In this document: piece after piece, positions 43,128-43,220 of the stretch
How the letters are laid out: the number at the start of each line of letters is the position of its first letter
How positions within the stretch are numbered: position 1 is the first letter of the stretch
From: Candidatus Danuiimicrobium aquiferis
GTDB lineage: Bacteria; Omnitrophota; Omnitrophia; Omnitrophales; Danuiimicrobiaceae
Reading direction: 5' to 3'
Assembly: GCA_001804285.1 (NCBI GenBank)
Contig: MHFR01000069.1
Coordinates: forward strand, 1 to 43,220
DNA: 43,220 nucleotides
Notes under the pieces: model-generated
What the model was told of the DNA's origin: nothing
The model's input: only the letters and a program-made list of their open reading frames with translations
The model's database searches: none
Made by a program: the position numbers and the translations under genes

Positions 43128-43220
43128 AGCCCGGATTTCTCATTCTGAATAAGAAATTCCGCTCGTAAGAGCTGCGGCGCAAAGATGGTCCTCATGTTTG
43201 CGACGCAGGGCTTATCTTTT
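43128..43220. other. hairpin-rich element, copy A, running to the window end
   Basis: AGCCC (43128-43132) pairs with GGGCT (43208-43212). The internal stems ATTTCT...AGAAAT, CCGC...GCGG and CTGCGGCGCAAA...TTTGCGACGCAG match those of copy B in order. The first stem has different bases but still pairs, which looks like compensatory change. It lies upstream of the SUI1-like gene. Confidence 0.65.

Noticed and set aside
43128-43220. A cyclic-di-GMP (GEMM) riboswitch
   Set aside because: GCAAAG-type strings look similar, but the stem order and the conserved core of that riboswitch do not fit.

Overview
The window is about 43 kb of Gram-negative type bacterial DNA. Every gene I can support lies on the minus strand, so the reading order of the biology is from high to low coordinates. 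The content is a large surface-polysaccharide (O-antigen or capsule type) locus with its own ABC exporter, preceded on the right by a small unrelated block: a SUI1/YciH-like factor, a DUF4912 protein, a GH57 glucan branching enzyme and a small lipoprotein. Moderate GC, the GH57 plus DUF4912 pair, the many radical SAM enzymes and abundant dispersed hairpin repeats suggest an uncultured lineage such as Omnitrophota or a relative. That placement is inference; no rRNA or marker gene is present.

Right part (43.2-38.9 kb): the SUI1-like gene, two related copies of a hairpin-rich element that may be a structured RNA, DUF4912, GH57 and a lipoprotein. Sugar-nucleotide module 1 (38.7-28.8 kb): a GDP-mannose 3,5-epimerase-like enzyme, a split transketolase pair, an NAD-dependent epimerase, a B12-binding radical SAM enzyme, a heptose-7-phosphate kinase (HddA type), an HddC-type nucleotidyltransferase, an E1/RfbH-like 3-dehydratase with His in place of the PLP lysine, and a GDP-fucose-synthase-like protein whose catalytic Tyr is Phe. 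Export and decoration (28.8-19.3 kb): Wzm, Wzt with a C-terminal glycan-binding domain, a sulfotransferase-like protein, two SPASM-type radical SAM proteins (one fused to ankyrin repeats), two methyltransferases and a second B12 radical SAM enzyme. Sugar-nucleotide module 2 (19.3-12.3 kb): an SDR, a fused HddC-type nucleotidyltransferase/GmhB phosphatase, a uridine-kinase-like P-loop protein, GmhA, a Gmd-like 4,6-dehydratase, a sugar C-methyltransferase, an RmlC-like epimerase and a 4-reductase-like protein lacking its Tyr. Assembly (12.3-0.25 kb): a membrane GT2, two methyltransferases, a third B12 radical SAM enzyme, a second HddA-type kinase, a polytopic membrane protein with an F5/8C domain, a GT2 and a three-domain GT2-GT2-GT4 protein.

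Working model: GmhA, HddA, GmhB and HddC make GDP-D-glycero-D-manno-heptose. Each module then modifies a GDP-sugar differently: module 2 towards a C-methylated 6-deoxy sugar, module 1 towards a 3-deoxygenated sugar that may gain a two-carbon branch from the transketolase pair. The chain would be methylated and perhaps sulfated, recognised by the Wzt C-terminal domain and exported by Wzm/Wzt. The enzyme families are clear from motifs; the exact sugars are inference.

Genes overlap by 4-26 bases or sit a few bases apart over long stretches, consistent with long operons. Five copies of a GTCATTCCCG...CGGGAATGAC inverted repeat sit in gaps between or next to genes.
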